NCBI RefSeq assembly: GCF_008245025.1
Contig: NZ_CP043426.1
Span: 1-64,000 of the forward strand
DNA length: 64,000 nt
DNA from: Campylobacter lari subsp. concheus
Lineage (GTDB): Bacteria > Campylobacterota > Campylobacteria > Campylobacterales > Campylobacteraceae
Direction of reading: 5' to 3'
Part shown: one piece after another, positions 1 to 13,934 of the stretch
Layout: the number at the start of each line of letters is the position of its first letter
How positions within the stretch are numbered: position 1 is the stretch's first letter
Program-made: the position numbers and the translations under genes
The notes under the pieces: generated by a model
The model's database searches: none
What the model saw: only the letters and a program-made list of their open reading frames with translations
What the model was told of the DNA's origin: nothing

Positions 1-1329
1 ATGAATATAAAAGATTTTTTACTTGAGTTTAAAACTGAAATTAGTAATAACGAATACAATACTTACATTTCTCACTTACAATTTAGTGAAAAATTAAGTA
101 AAAATAATATCTTAGTATTTATAGCACCAAATCATTTTTTGGCTAAATTTATACAAACAAAATACGCACAAAAATTAGCTTATTTTTATGAAGTAAAAAC
201 AGGAATTAATCCTCAAATTAAAATCATCACAAATGATCAAAAAGTAGAGAAAAAACATTTTTCTACAGATATTTCACAGATTAAATTTCAAAGTACTATT
301 TTAAATCCTTCTTTTACTTTTGAAAGTTTTGTTGTAGGGGATTCTAATCAATTTGCCTATGCAACTTGTAAAGCCATTACTGATAAAAGCAAACTTGGAA
401 AATTATATAACCCTATCTTTATCTATGGCCCTACAGGACTTGGAAAAACTCACTTGCTTCAAGCTGTTGGAAATGTATGCTTGGATAATGGATATAAGGT
501 TATTTATGCCACAAGTGATAATTTTATCAATGATTTTACCATACATTTAAATAACAAAACCATGAGTAAATTCCATGAAAAATATAAAAATTGTGATGTT
601 TTACTCATCGATGATGTGCAGTTTTTAGGTAAAACTGACAAAATTCAAGAGGAATTTTTCTTTACTTTTAATGAAATCAAAGAAAAATTTGGACAAATCA
701 TCATGACAAGTGATAATCCTCCAAATATGTTAAAAGGCATCACAGAACGCTTAAAAAGTCGTTTTGCAAACGGGATCATTGCAGATATCACTCCACCTCA
801 GCTTGATACAAAAATCGCAATTATCAAGAAAAAATGCGAATTTAATGCTATTTATCTCAAACCTGAAGTCATAAGCTACATTGCTACTTCAATGGGAGAT
901 AATATCCGAGAAATAGAAGGTATGATTACAAATTTAAATGCTCAAGCAAGACTTTTTAATCAAGAAATCACTTTAGAAATCGTTAAAAGTTTTATGAAAG
1001 ATCACATTAAAGAAACAAAAGAAAATATCAGTGTTGAAGACATACTTGCTGATGTTTCAAAAAGCTATAATCTTAAACCTAATGATATAAAATCAAACAA
1101 AAAAACACAAAATATCGTTATGGCAAGAAGGGTTGTGATATTTTTAGCAAGAGAACTAACGACTATGTCTATGCCTCAGCTTGCTAGATTTTTTAATATG
1201 AAAGATCACACCGCCATTTCACATAATATTAAAAAAATTCAAGAACTAATGAGTGAAAATGAAAACTTAAAAGCCATAGTAGAAGAATTAAGAAATAAAA
1301 TTTTGACAAAAATAAAAAACACCCTGTGA
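1..1329 (+). CDS. dnaA: Chromosomal replication initiator DnaA
   Basis: DnaA is an AAA+ ATPase that binds DnaA boxes at the origin, melts the duplex and recruits the helicase. The 442-residue length is normal. The Walker A motif GPTGLGKT lies at about 143-150 and the Walker B stretch LLIDDVQ at about 201-207. The C-terminal DNA-binding domain carries the signature DHTAISH near residue 400. The window starts on its ATG, so its promoter and any upstream origin half are outside view. It is followed by a 132-nt gap with DnaA-box-like sites and then dnaN, the classical origin-region order. Confidence 0.99.
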   Translation: MNIKDFLLEFKTEISNNEYNTYISHLQFSEKLSKNNILVFIAPNHFLAKFIQTKYAQKLAYFYEVKTGINPQIKIITNDQKVEKKHFSTDISQIKFQSTILNPSFTFESFVVGDSNQFAYATCKAITDKSKLGKLYNPIFIYGPTGLGKTHLLQAVGNVCLDNGYKVIYATSDNFINDFTIHLNNKTMSKFHEKYKNCDVLLIDDVQFLGKTDKIQEEFFFTFNEIKEKFGQIIMTSDNPPNMLKGITERLKSRFANGIIADITPPQLDTKIAIIKKKCEFNAIYLKPEVISYIATSMGDNIREIEGMITNLNAQARLFNQEITLEIVKSFMKDHIKETKENISVEDILADVSKSYNLKPNDIKSNKKTQNIVMARRVVIFLARELTTMSMPQLARFFNMKDHTAISHNIKKIQELMSENENLKAIVEELRNKILTKIKNTL

Positions 1330-1461
1330 ATAAAAGTGAAAAACAAAAAATTTTATTCTACGAGTAAAATTTCTATAAAAAAAGACTTTTAAAAAGTATT
1401 TCACATTTTCACATTACCTATTATTATGATAAAATAAATTTAAAAAATAAAGGAAGTAAAA
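1325..1461. other. Candidate replication origin (dnaA-dnaN intergenic DnaA boxes)
   Basis: The short gap between dnaA and dnaN holds four TTCAC cores. Two are on the minus strand, at 1325-1330 (TGTGAA) and 1336-1340. Two are on the plus strand, at 1400-1405 and 1408-1413 (both TTCACA). The boxes flank about 60 nt of nearly pure A+T that could serve as an unwinding element. Epsilonproteobacterial DnaA boxes share a TTCAC core, and origins in this class can lie on either side of dnaA. That this is the origin, or one half of a bipartite origin, is inference. Confidence 0.55.
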
Positions 1462-2529
1462 ATGAAAATTAGCATTAACAAAAATACTTTAGAATCTGCC
1501 ATAGTTTTAACTAACTCTTATGTAGATAAAAAAGACTCAAGCAATATCGCTTCTCACTTACTTTTTGAAGTAGTTGAAGATAAATTAATCATAAGAGCAA
1601 GTGATTATGAAATAGGTATTAATTATAAAATCAAAAAAATCAAAGTTGAAAGTGCAGGTTTTGCAACTGCTAATGCTAAAAGTATTTTAGATATTATAAA
1701 AAGTTTAAATAATGAAGATGTAGTTTTAGAAACCATAGAAAATTTCCTTTTTATTAGACAAAAAGGAACTAAATATAAACTTCCTATGTTTAATTATGAA
1801 GATTTCCCAAATTTCCCAAACACTGAAGGAAAGGATAAATTTGATATTGATTCAAGTGATTTAAGTAGATCTTTGAAAAAGATCTTACCCGCAGTTGATA
1901 CAAATAATCCAAAGTATTCTTTAAATGGTGCTTTACTTGATATAAAAACTACTCACATCAGCTTTGTAGGTACAGATACTAAACGCTTAGCAGTTTTCAC
2001 ACTTAATAAAATAAATGAAAAAGAATTTAACCTTTGTATCCCTAAAAAAGCTATTTTAGAAATGCAAAAAATCTTTTTTGAAAAAATTGAAATTTATTAT
2101 GATGAAAATATATTGATTGCAAAAAATGATAATTTTGAGTTTTTCACAAAACTTATTAATGATAAATTCCCTGATTATGAAAGAGTAATTCCAAAAAATA
2201 TCACGAAAGAATTTATTTTTAAAACTGAGGAATTTATGGATGCGTTGAAAAAAATCAATGTAATTACCGAAAAAATGAAATTAAATTTCCATAAAGATAA
2301 ACTTGTATTTGAAGGTATTAGTTTAGATAACATGGAAGCAAAAACTGAACTTGAAATGGAACTTAATATAGATGAAGAATTTAATCTTTGCATTAAAAAT
2401 AAATTCATTACTGACTTTTTAAATTCTATTGAAAGTGAAACATTCAAACTTAGCATAAATGAACCTCATATGGCATTTTTAGTTTCAAGTGAAGAATTAC
2501 AAACTGTAATTATGCCAGTTATTTTATAA
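1462..2529 (+). CDS. dnaN: DNA polymerase III beta sliding clamp
   Basis: This is the ring-shaped processivity clamp that tethers DNA polymerase III to the template and serves as a docking platform for repair proteins. At 355 residues it has the usual three-domain clamp length and begins with the typical MKISI strand. The C-terminus ends in the family-like TVIMPVIL. An AAAGGA ribosome binding site precedes the ATG. It lies between dnaA and gyrB, the standard order. Gyrase B starts only 9 nt after its stop, so the two are probably co-transcribed. Confidence 0.99.
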   Translation: MKISINKNTLESAIVLTNSYVDKKDSSNIASHLLFEVVEDKLIIRASDYEIGINYKIKKIKVESAGFATANAKSILDIIKSLNNEDVVLETIENFLFIRQKGTKYKLPMFNYEDFPNFPNTEGKDKFDIDSSDLSRSLKKILPAVDTNNPKYSLNGALLDIKTTHISFVGTDTKRLAVFTLNKINEKEFNLCIPKKAILEMQKIFFEKIEIYYDENILIAKNDNFEFFTKLINDKFPDYERVIPKNITKEFIFKTEEFMDALKKINVITEKMKLNFHKDKLVFEGISLDNMEAKTELEMELNIDEEFNLCIKNKFITDFLNSIESETFKLSINEPHMAFLVSSEELQTVIMPVIL

Positions 2530-2538
2530 GGAAAATAA

Positions 2539-4857
<2,319 letters not shown>

Positions 4858-4865
4858 TTTTTAAA

Positions 4866-5858
4866 ATGAAAACTTTTTTACAAAATATTCCAAAAGTAGA
4901 ATTACACTTACACATTGAAGGCTCATTAGAGCCTAAAATGATGTTTGATTTGGCTAGAAAAAATAATATTACTTTAAAATATAAAAGTGAAGAAGAGATT
5001 AAAAAAGCTTATGATTTTTCAAATTTGCAAGATTTTTTAGATATATATTATCAAGGTGCAAATGTCTTACAAACCAAGCAAGATTTTTATGATTTGACCT
5101 TTGCTTATATGAAAAAGTGTAAAGAGCAAAATGTAGTTCATACTGAAATTTTCTTTGATCCTCAAACTCATACTGCTAGAAATATACCTTTAAAAGATGT
5201 TATAGAAGGAATTTGGGAAGCTTTGCAAAAAGCAAAAGAAGAATTTGGAATTTCAAGTTTTTTAATAGCTTGTATTTTAAGGCATTTAAGCGAAGATGAG
5301 GGTTTAAAAACTTTAGATGAGCTTTGTTTATATAAAGATAAGATCAAAGCCATAGGACTTGATAGTTCTGAACTTAATAATCCTCCTTTTAAATTTAACA
5401 ATTTATTTCAAAAAGCTAAAGAAGAAGGCTTTTTGTTAGTTATGCATGCGGGTGAAGAAGGAAGTAGTGAGTATATCAAACAAGCTTTAGAGCTTGGTGT
5501 AAGTAGAATAGATCATGGCGTAAGGTGTGAAGAAGATTTAGAGCTTGTAAAACAATTAGCAAAAAGTCAAATTCCACTAACAATGTGCCCTTTATCAAAT
5601 ATAAAATTAAAAGTTTTTAATACCATGCAAGAGCATAATATCTTAAAACTTTTAAGACAAAATCTCTGTGTTTGTGTAAATTCAGATGATCCTGCGTATT
5701 TTGGTGGATATATTTTAGAAAATTTTAATGCTTTAGATAAAGCTTTTAAACTTAGTAAAGATGAGGTTAAAAAACTTTGTATCAATGCTATAAATGCATC
5801 ATTTTTACAAGAAAATGAGAAAGAAAGTTTAAGAAAAATGATCGAAGAATTTTCATGA
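4866..5858 (+). CDS. Adenine/adenosine deaminase (amidohydrolase family)
   Basis: This is a metal-dependent deaminase of the adenosine deaminase superfamily in purine salvage, producing hypoxanthine from adenine or inosine from adenosine. Zinc-binding and catalytic motifs are visible: HLHIEGS near residue 15, MHAGEEG near 193, RIDHGVRC near 215 and NSDDPAYF near 272. The stretch around [10 protein letters not shown] and the 330-aa length resemble bacterial adenine deaminases (the PA0148 type) more than classic adenosine deaminases, so adenine may be the substrate; that is inference. It starts 8 nt after gyrB with no clear ribosome binding site, which suggests translational coupling. The next gene overlaps its stop codon. 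Confidence 0.85.
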   Translation: MKTFLQNIPKVELHLHIEGSLEPKMMFDLARKNNITLKYKSEEEIKKAYDFSNLQDFLDIYYQGANVLQTKQDFYDLTFAYMKKCKEQNVVHTEIFFDPQTHTARNIPLKDVIEGIWEALQKAKEEFGISSFLIACILRHLSEDEGLKTLDELCLYKDKIKAIGLDSSELNNPPFKFNNLFQKAKEEGFLLVMHAGEEGSSEYIKQALELGVSRIDHGVRCEEDLELVKQLAKSQIPLTMCPLSNIKLKVFNTMQEHNILKLLRQNLCVCVNSDDPAYFGGYILENFNALDKAFKLSKDEVKKLCINAINASFLQENEKESLRKMIEEFS

Positions 5859-6382
5859 TTTTTTTAATTGGCGGAGAAAGTCATACAGGAAAAACTTTAT
5901 TAGCTCAAAAATTACTTGAAAAATATTTTTATTCTTACTTGAGTTTGGATCATTTAAAAATGGGCTTGATTAAAGGAATGAAAGATTGTCCTTTTAAAGT
6001 ATATGAAGATGAAAAAATAAGTGAGTATTTATTTCCTATCATAGAAAGTATTATACAAACTTGTCTTGAAAATAGTCAAAATTTAATTATAGAAGGAATT
6101 TATCTTACTCCTAAAAGAGTTCAAAAATTTAAAAATAATTCTTTAATAAAGATATTCTATATTATTTTTTCAAAAGAATATATTTTACAAAATTATAAAT
6201 TAATATATCAAAAAGAAAATATTATAGAAACTCGTTTAACTAGTGAAAAAGAAAATATAAATATTTTAATATCAAATCATCAGTATTTAAAATCACAATG
6301 TGAAAATTTTAATTTACCTTTTTTAGAAATCAAAAAAGACTATGAAATTGAAATTCAAAAAGCTTTTGAATTTTTTGTATAA
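5855..6382 (+). CDS. P-loop NTPase, kinase-like, function unknown
   Basis: I do not recognise a specific family. The 175-residue protein has an N-terminal Walker A motif, GGESHTGKT at about 6-14, then a short kinase-like fold with LIIEGIY near residue 76, a position where small-molecule kinases often keep a Walker B-like strand. The pattern is reminiscent of 2-phosphoglycerate kinase or nucleotide kinase-like proteins. Its ATG overlaps the deaminase stop by 4 nt (ATGA), so the two are translationally coupled and may serve the same purine-related process. The gene is very AT-rich. Confidence 0.6.
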   Translation: MIFLIGGESHTGKTLLAQKLLEKYFYSYLSLDHLKMGLIKGMKDCPFKVYEDEKISEYLFPIIESIIQTCLENSQNLIIEGIYLTPKRVQKFKNNSLIKIFYIIFSKEYILQNYKLIYQKENIIETRLTSEKENINILISNHQYLKSQCENFNLPFLEIKKDYEIEIQKAFEFFV

Positions 6383-6408
6383 TTTTAATTTTAAATAGGA
6401 GAAATTGT

Positions 6409-6795
6409 ATGAGATATGGTGAAAAAGAAATCAAAGAATTTAGTGTAGAAAATATGGAAGTTTGGCCAAATGATGCTAAAAATGATTATGTGATTAAAAT
6501 TACTTTGCCTGAATTTATGTGTTGTTGTCCGCGTAGTGGGTATCCTGATTTTGCTACAATTTACTTAGAATATATTCCAAATAAATTAGTAGTAGAACTT
6601 AAAGCAATTAAACTTTATATTAATACCTTTATGTATAGAAATATTTCACATGAAGCAAGTATTAATGAAATTTATAATACTTTAAAAGAAAAACTTGATC
6701 CAAAATGGATAAAAGTAGTAGGTGATTTTAACCCTCGTGGTAATGTACATACTGTGATTGAATGTAGATCTGATTTAGTAATACCACAAAATTAA
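6409..6795 (+). CDS. queF: NADPH-dependent 7-cyano-7-deazaguanine reductase QueF
   Basis: QueF reduces preQ0 to preQ1 in the pathway to queuosine, a modified base at the tRNA wobble position. This is the short single-domain (Bacillus-type) form at 128 residues. The nucleophilic cysteine lies in MCCCPRSGYPDFA near residue 40, and the QueF motif appears as VELKAIKLY near residue 64. The SHEA segment is also family-typical. A good TAGGAGA site precedes the ATG. Upstream and downstream genes are on the same strand, but no other queuosine gene is adjacent. Confidence 0.96.
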   Translation: MRYGEKEIKEFSVENMEVWPNDAKNDYVIKITLPEFMCCCPRSGYPDFATIYLEYIPNKLVVELKAIKLYINTFMYRNISHEASINEIYNTLKEKLDPKWIKVVGDFNPRGNVHTVIECRSDLVIPQN

Positions 6796-6848
6796 ATTTT
6801 TATTAAAAATAAAAGGATATATTAAGTCTTATTTTAAAGGAGGAAAAT

Positions 6849-7490
6849 ATGAAATTAAAATTATTTAGTCTAGTTGCAAGTGTTACTTTGATTTCAAATT
6901 TAGCTTTAGCGGATGAAAATTCAGGTTTGCTTTTAGGTATTGATGCAGGATGGTTTCATACTAAGGTAAAATCTGATCTTGAACATACTAAAAATAATAA
7001 AAAATTTAATGGTGATTTAGAAGGTAATATCCCTGTTTTTGGTTTAAGAGCTGGATATCGTTTTAATGAAAATCATAGAATTTATGGTGCTTATAATTAT
7101 TCAAGTGAATTTAGTGACGTAATCAATACTACAAAGTTAAAAATTGATGGAGAATTTACCACACATAAGTTTTTACTTGGTTATGATTTTACTCCAAAAA
7201 TATTTGAAAAAATAAGAGCAGTTTTAGGTGTATATGGTGGTTATGCAAGAACGGATATGACTTTAAAAACAAGCTTTTTATCTTTATCTCAAAACTTTGA
7301 TGGTTATACCTATGGAGCAAAAATCGGTGCTTTATATGAGTTAAATCAAGCAAATGAAATTGAGTTTGGTTTTAAAGCCGAACAAAGTCATTATAATACA
7401 AGAAATTTTAGCACTGCTAATTCATCAAATTTTTATGATCCTAAACAAACAAATTATGGTTTATATCTAGGATATACTTATAAATTTTAA
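6849..7490 (+). CDS. Outer-membrane beta-barrel protein
   Basis: This is a predicted outer-membrane protein of 213 residues. A signal peptide of about 21 residues ends in ALA before DENSG. The rest alternates hydrophobic and polar residues in strand-like segments, with typical barrel phrases such as FGLRAGYRF and YGAKIGALYEL, and ends in aromatic FYDPKQTNYGLYLGYTYKF, closing on the C-terminal Phe used by the barrel-assembly machinery. It resembles the small eight-stranded OmpX/OmpW-like fold, but the ligand is unknown. A strong AAAGGAGG site precedes the start. A short PhnA-like gene follows after 9 nt. Confidence 0.8.
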   Translation: MKLKLFSLVASVTLISNLALADENSGLLLGIDAGWFHTKVKSDLEHTKNNKKFNGDLEGNIPVFGLRAGYRFNENHRIYGAYNYSSEFSDVINTTKLKIDGEFTTHKFLLGYDFTPKIFEKIRAVLGVYGGYARTDMTLKTSFLSLSQNFDGYTYGAKIGALYELNQANEIEFGFKAEQSHYNTRNFSTANSSNFYDPKQTNYGLYLGYTYKF

Positions 7491-7499
7491 GGAGAATAT

Positions 7500-7709
7500 A
7501 TGCCAAAAGATGCAAATGGAACTGAACTTAATGCAGGTGATAGTGTAAGTGTAATTAAAGATTTAAAAGTTAAAGGTGTAAGCACTACTTTAAAGCGTGG
7601 TACGACTATAAAAAATATTAAGCTTACAAATAAAGAAACTGAAATTGAAGCTAAGGTAGATAAATTTGGTGTGATTGTTTTAAAAACTGAATTTCTTAAA
7701 AAAATATAG
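7500..7709 (+). CDS. Short PhnA/YjdM-like domain protein
   Basis: This 69-residue protein matches the C-terminal SH3-like domain of the PhnA (YjdM) family: KDANGTELNAGDSVSVIKDLKVKG, then KRGT and a basic C-terminal strand. Despite the old name, the family is not shown to break down phosphonates. The N-terminal zinc-ribbon half seen in full-length PhnA (about 110 residues) is absent, and no remnant of it is visible upstream, so this is a domain-only form. An AAGGAGA site precedes the ATG. It closes a rightward run and meets thyX tail to tail at a shared hairpin. Confidence 0.8.
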   Translation: MPKDANGTELNAGDSVSVIKDLKVKGVSTTLKRGTTIKNIKLTNKETEIEAKVDKFGVIVLKTEFLKKI

Positions 7710-7711
7710 TA

Positions 7712-7740
7712 GAAATTCCCAATTAACTTTGGGAATTTTC
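7712..7740. terminator. Bidirectional terminator between the PhnA-like gene and thyX
   Basis: AAATTCCCA (7713-7721) pairs perfectly with TGGGAATTT (7730-7738) across an 8-nt loop. T-runs follow on both strands. The thyX stop codon lies inside the loop, so the hairpin is partly coding for thyX. Confidence 0.75.
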
Positions 7741-8355
7741 TTCTTGATAAATACAATGTTTGAAAATAAATTGATGTTCCTCAGGCAAGTTTTCAAACAA
7801 AGCATTTGCTAAATTTCTTATCTCCCAAAGGGCTGATTTTGAGCTTCTTAGAGTGATAAAATTTTGCAAACTTCTTGCATTAATCGTTAAAGTTAATTCT
7901 GTTTTATAGCTTTCTGGTAAGCAGTATTTTGCTATGTCTAAACTAATGCTATTTTGCAAAATCAAACGCAAATTTTCTAAAGCTTTAATACTTGCATTAT
8001 CTACTACTTCATTTCCGGTTAATACCAAGTATCTCTTAGCATTTTCAAAGTCATTTTCTTTAAATTCACTTTCATTTCTTAGTTCTTTTAAAGTATATCT
8101 TGTGCTTTTTACACTAGGACTAGTGTGGCGGTGTCTTGCAACTTCTTGTAGACATGCTCTTGAAATACCTTGTATATAAAAAGTATAGTTTAAATGCTCT
8201 AAGGTTGAAGCATGTTTGAATTTATTTCCCACACGATCGATTAATTCTTTATCTTTTTCACCACCACAATCGCCTTTGTCAAAACTTTGCCAACATGTTC
8301 TTGTCGCATGAGAGCATACAGAAAGTGGAGTATGATTTAATAATGTGATTTTCAT
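7723..8355 (-). CDS. thyX: Flavin-dependent thymidylate synthase ThyX
   Basis: ThyX makes dTMP from dUMP using methylenetetrahydrofolate and FAD, replacing ThyA in organisms that lack it. The 210-residue protein carries the ThyX motif RHRHTSPSVKSTR near residues 78-90, where flavin and dUMP are bound. The start has an AAGGAA site 8 nt upstream. It is divergent from pyrG, pairing a dTMP enzyme with a CTP enzyme across one 100-nt regulatory gap. The last codons lie within a shared terminator hairpin. Confidence 0.98.
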   Translation of the reverse strand: MKITLLNHTPLSVCSHATRTCWQSFDKGDCGGEKDKELIDRVGNKFKHASTLEHLNYTFYIQGISRACLQEVARHRHTSPSVKSTRYTLKELRNESEFKENDFENAKRYLVLTGNEVVDNASIKALENLRLILQNSISLDIAKYCLPESYKTELTLTINARSLQNFITLRSSKSALWEIRNLANALFENLPEEHQFIFKHCIYQEENSQS

Positions 8356-8422
8356 CGAAAAATTCCTTCAAAAATAATTGAATTTTACACAAATGTTTAT
8401 AAAAATAAAATTTTTTATTCGT

Positions 8423-8428
8423 TATAAT
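8423..8428 (+). promoter_or_regulatory. Promoter -10 element for pyrG
   Basis: A perfect TATAAT sits 27 nt before the pyrG ATG in an AT-rich gap, with T-rich sequence upstream. Epsilonproteobacterial sigma-70 promoters rely on the -10 box plus periodic AT-rich upstream DNA rather than a -35 box. Confidence 0.6.
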
Positions 8429-8446
8429 TTCAAAAAAAGAAATTAA

Positions 8447-11654
<3,208 letters not shown>

Positions 11655-11694
11655 TTCATTAACTTAGCTACATAGTTTTTATTTATAAATTTGC

Positions 11695-11700
11695 TATAGT
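11695..11700 (+). promoter_or_regulatory. Extended -10 promoter before the lytic transglycosylase
   Basis: TGC-TATAGT forms an extended -10 element 22 nt before the ATG at 11723, in the gap after recJ. This suggests the gene has its own promoter. Confidence 0.45.
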
Positions 11701-11722
11701 ATAAGTACTTTAAAGGAGTAAA

Positions 11723-12301
11723 ATGTTAAAAAAATTTTTATTATTAGTAGTATTTTTTAATTTTACTTTTGCTTTTGATACCAAAATTTTTATAGGCGAT
11801 ACTTATATACCTGAAAATTTTTATAAGTACGATAAAGACTTTAAAACTGCAGCTAGAAAGTACAATATACCGACGGCTTTACTCAAAGCCATAGCTTTAA
11901 CAGAAAATGCAGCTTATAAGCATAATATCACCAGCAAAAATAAAAATCAAACAAGAGATTATGGTTTAATGCAAATCAATAGCATTCATTTAAAGCGCTA
12001 TGGGATTAGTGAGAGTGAGATTGTAAAAGCTAGTGTAAATATTGACATAGCAGCAAGATTACTTCATGAGATTATACAAAAACATGGCTTTAGTTGGAAT
12101 GCTATTGGAAGGTATCATTCAGCAAATGATAAATATAAAAATATTTGGCTTGATAAAGTGATGAAAAATTTAGTTGCTATAGTTTTAAAAGATAGCAAAG
12201 ATCTTTTTATAATGGAAAAATTCAGAGCTTTTAAACTTGCTTCTCTTTTGATAAATGTGGATAAAAAACAATATAGAATTTTATTAGCAAGTAATAATTA
12301 A
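11723..12301 (+). CDS. Periplasmic lytic transglycosylase (SLT domain)
   Basis: This predicted murein lytic transglycosylase cleaves the MurNAc-GlcNAc bond of peptidoglycan in the periplasm. The 192-residue protein has a signal peptide (hydrophobic residues 4-16, cut near FAFD). The SLT domain follows, with the catalytic glutamate in AIALTENAAY near residue 57 and the family motif DYGLMQINS near residue 82. RYHSAND fits the third SLT motif. The C-terminal 40 residues are not recognised. An AAAGGAG site precedes the start. It converges on prfA. Confidence 0.88.
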   Translation: MLKKFLLLVVFFNFTFAFDTKIFIGDTYIPENFYKYDKDFKTAARKYNIPTALLKAIALTENAAYKHNITSKNKNQTRDYGLMQINSIHLKRYGISESEIVKASVNIDIAARLLHEIIQKHGFSWNAIGRYHSANDKYKNIWLDKVMKNLVAIVLKDSKDLFIMEKFRAFKLASLLINVDKKQYRILLASNN

Positions 12302-12331
12302 AACAAGAAATTATAAATTTTCTTGTTTTAA
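12298..12331. terminator. Bidirectional terminator between transglycosylase and prfA
   Basis: TTAAAACAAGAAA (12298-12310) pairs perfectly over 13 bp with TTTCTTGTTTTAA (12319-12331) around an 8-nt loop. The stop codons of both convergent genes fall in or next to the stem, so the pair shares one terminator. Confidence 0.8.
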
Positions 12332-13378
12332 AGCTTCTGCTTGGTAATAAGCGATTAAAGGCTCGATGATCTCATCAAAAAGACCACCTTCTAAAATCGC
12401 ATCAAGTCTATATAAAGTAAGATTTATTCTATGGTCGCTAATTCTATTTTGAGGGAAATTATAAGTGCGTATGCGTTCACTTCTATCGCCGCTTCCAACT
12501 TGAGATTTTCTTGCTTCGCTTTCTTTTGCTAAGCGTTCTTGTTCTTGCATTTCAAAAAGTCTTGCTTTTAAGACTTTCATAGCACTTTCTTTGTTTTTAT
12601 GCTGGCTTTTGCCATCTTGATTTACTACAACTATACCTGTTGGAATATGAGTAATTCTTACAGCACTATCTGTGGTATTAACGCTTTGTCCACCGTGACC
12701 ACTACTGCGCATTACATCGATTTTTAAATCATTTGGATTGATTTGAATTTCAACATCATCAACTTCTGGCATGATAGCCACTGTAATAGCTGAAGTATGA
12801 ACTCTACCTTGAGATTCTGTCTCAGGTACTCTTTGAACTCTGTGCGTTCCACCTTCGTATTTTAGCCTTGAATAAGCTCCATTTCCTTTGATGAGAATGA
12901 TAATTTCTTTAAATCCCCCTACACTACCCTCGCTAGAACTTACGATTTCGTATTTATAATCACGATTTTCAGCATAGCGTATGTAAGCTTTTACCAAGTC
13001 CCCAACAAATAAAGAAGCTTCATCTCCTCCTGTTCCAGCACGAATTTCTAAAAATATATTTTTATCATCGTTTGGATCTTTAGGCAGTAAAAGAATTTTT
13101 AATTCTTCTTCAAGTTGTGGCTTTAAGACTTCGAGATTTTTAAGCTCTTCTTTTGCAAGCTCCCCTAGTTCTGTATCAGATAAAAGAATTTTATTTTCTT
13201 CGATTTCATCTAAAGTTTTAAGGTATTCTTTTGCTTTTTCTACTATGGGTTCTAAATTCTTTTGCTCTTTAGATAGAGCTGTCATTTTAGAAATATCATT
13301 AGAGATATTAACATCGCTAAGAAGAGTATTTAACTCATCAAAGCGTGCTAAAAAAGGTTTGAGTTTATCAGCTAACAT
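12311..13378 (-). CDS. prfA: Peptide chain release factor 1
   Basis: RF1 recognises UAA and UAG stop codons and triggers peptide release. The 355-residue protein has the GGQ catalytic loop in [10 protein letters not shown] near residue 228 and the RF-family stretch [11 protein letters not shown] near residue 113. The stop-recognition motif lies in the PET segment (RVPETESQG), which marks it as RF1 and not RF2. It follows rpsT by 6 nt, so rpsT-prfA forms an operon on the minus strand. Confidence 0.99.
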   Translation of the reverse strand: MLADKLKPFLARFDELNTLLSDVNISNDISKMTALSKEQKNLEPIVEKAKEYLKTLDEIEENKILLSDTELGELAKEELKNLEVLKPQLEEELKILLLPKDPNDDKNIFLEIRAGTGGDEASLFVGDLVKAYIRYAENRDYKYEIVSSSEGSVGGFKEIIILIKGNGAYSRLKYEGGTHRVQRVPETESQGRVHTSAITVAIMPEVDDVEIQINPNDLKIDVMRSSGHGGQSVNTTDSAVRITHIPTGIVVVNQDGKSQHKNKESAMKVLKARLFEMQEQERLAKESEARKSQVGSGDRSERIRTYNFPQNRISDHRINLTLYRLDAILEGGLFDEIIEPLIAYYQAEALKQENL

Positions 13379-13384
13379 TAAAAA

Positions 13385-13648
13385 TTATGCTAATTTATTT
13401 ACCAATAATGCTAATCTACTCACACGGCGTGATGCAGTTTGTTTTTTCAAAAATCCACGGCTTACCATAGCGTGAATGCTTTTATTAGCTACTTTTAGTG
13501 CATTTTGTGCAGCTTCTTTGTCATTGTTTGCTGCTGCTTCGCGAACCGCTTTTGTAATGTTTTTTAATCTTGTTCTATAAAATCTATTTCTTTCAGTTCT
13601 TTTGATAGTTTGTCTTGCTCTTTTTTCAGCAGATTTATGGTTTGCCAT
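13385..13648 (-). CDS. rpsT: 30S ribosomal protein S20
   Basis: S20 is a primary 16S rRNA binding protein of the 30S subunit. The 87-residue protein begins [14 protein letters not shown], the S20 signature, and is strongly basic and helical with the alanine-rich middle [18 protein letters not shown] clear AAAGGAAA site precedes the ATG. prfA follows closely on the same strand. Confidence 0.98.
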   Translation of the reverse strand: MANHKSAEKRARQTIKRTERNRFYRTRLKNITKAVREAAANNDKEAAQNALKVANKSIHAMVSRGFLKKQTASRRVSRLALLVNKLA

Positions 13649-13731
13649 AATTTTCCTTTTTTATATAAATTAAATTGCTAATTATACAAGATTAAAATTA
13701 AAATTTAATTAATTTAAGTAATTTTAAAGTA

Positions 13732-13872
13732 TTAATTAATCATATTCATGGCTTTTACTATGCAAGATTTTTGATCTTGGCATTGATTTTCTAATTTTTC
13801 CGCAAGAGTTTCTTCGTGTGTTATCGCAATAAAAACCATAATTACACTAAAAAGAGTAGTTAGAATTTTCAT
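13732..13872 (-). CDS. Small secreted or membrane-anchored peptide, 46 aa
   Basis: This short reading frame has good gene features: an AAGGAAA site 6 nt before the ATG and a signal-like N-terminus (MKILTTLFSVIMVFIAIT). The mature part holds two cysteines at residues 31 and 37 (CQDQKSC) and ends AMNMIN. There is no recognised family. It lies alone between rpsT and the pseudouridine synthase gene, all on the minus strand. The cysteine spacing fits a periplasmic disulfide, which is inference. It could also remain anchored through the hydrophobic segment. Confidence 0.6.
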   Translation of the reverse strand: MKILTTLFSVIMVFIAITHEETLAEKLENQCQDQKSCIVKAMNMIN

Positions 13873-13934
13873 TAATTTTTCCTTTTTTAATATATTGAAA
13901 AATTATAAAAATTCTTTGTGGAAATAATGTGAAA

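Noticed and set aside
2175-2456. Minus-strand frame of 93 codons
   Set aside because: Antisense to dnaN, with composition typical of a reversed AT-rich gene.
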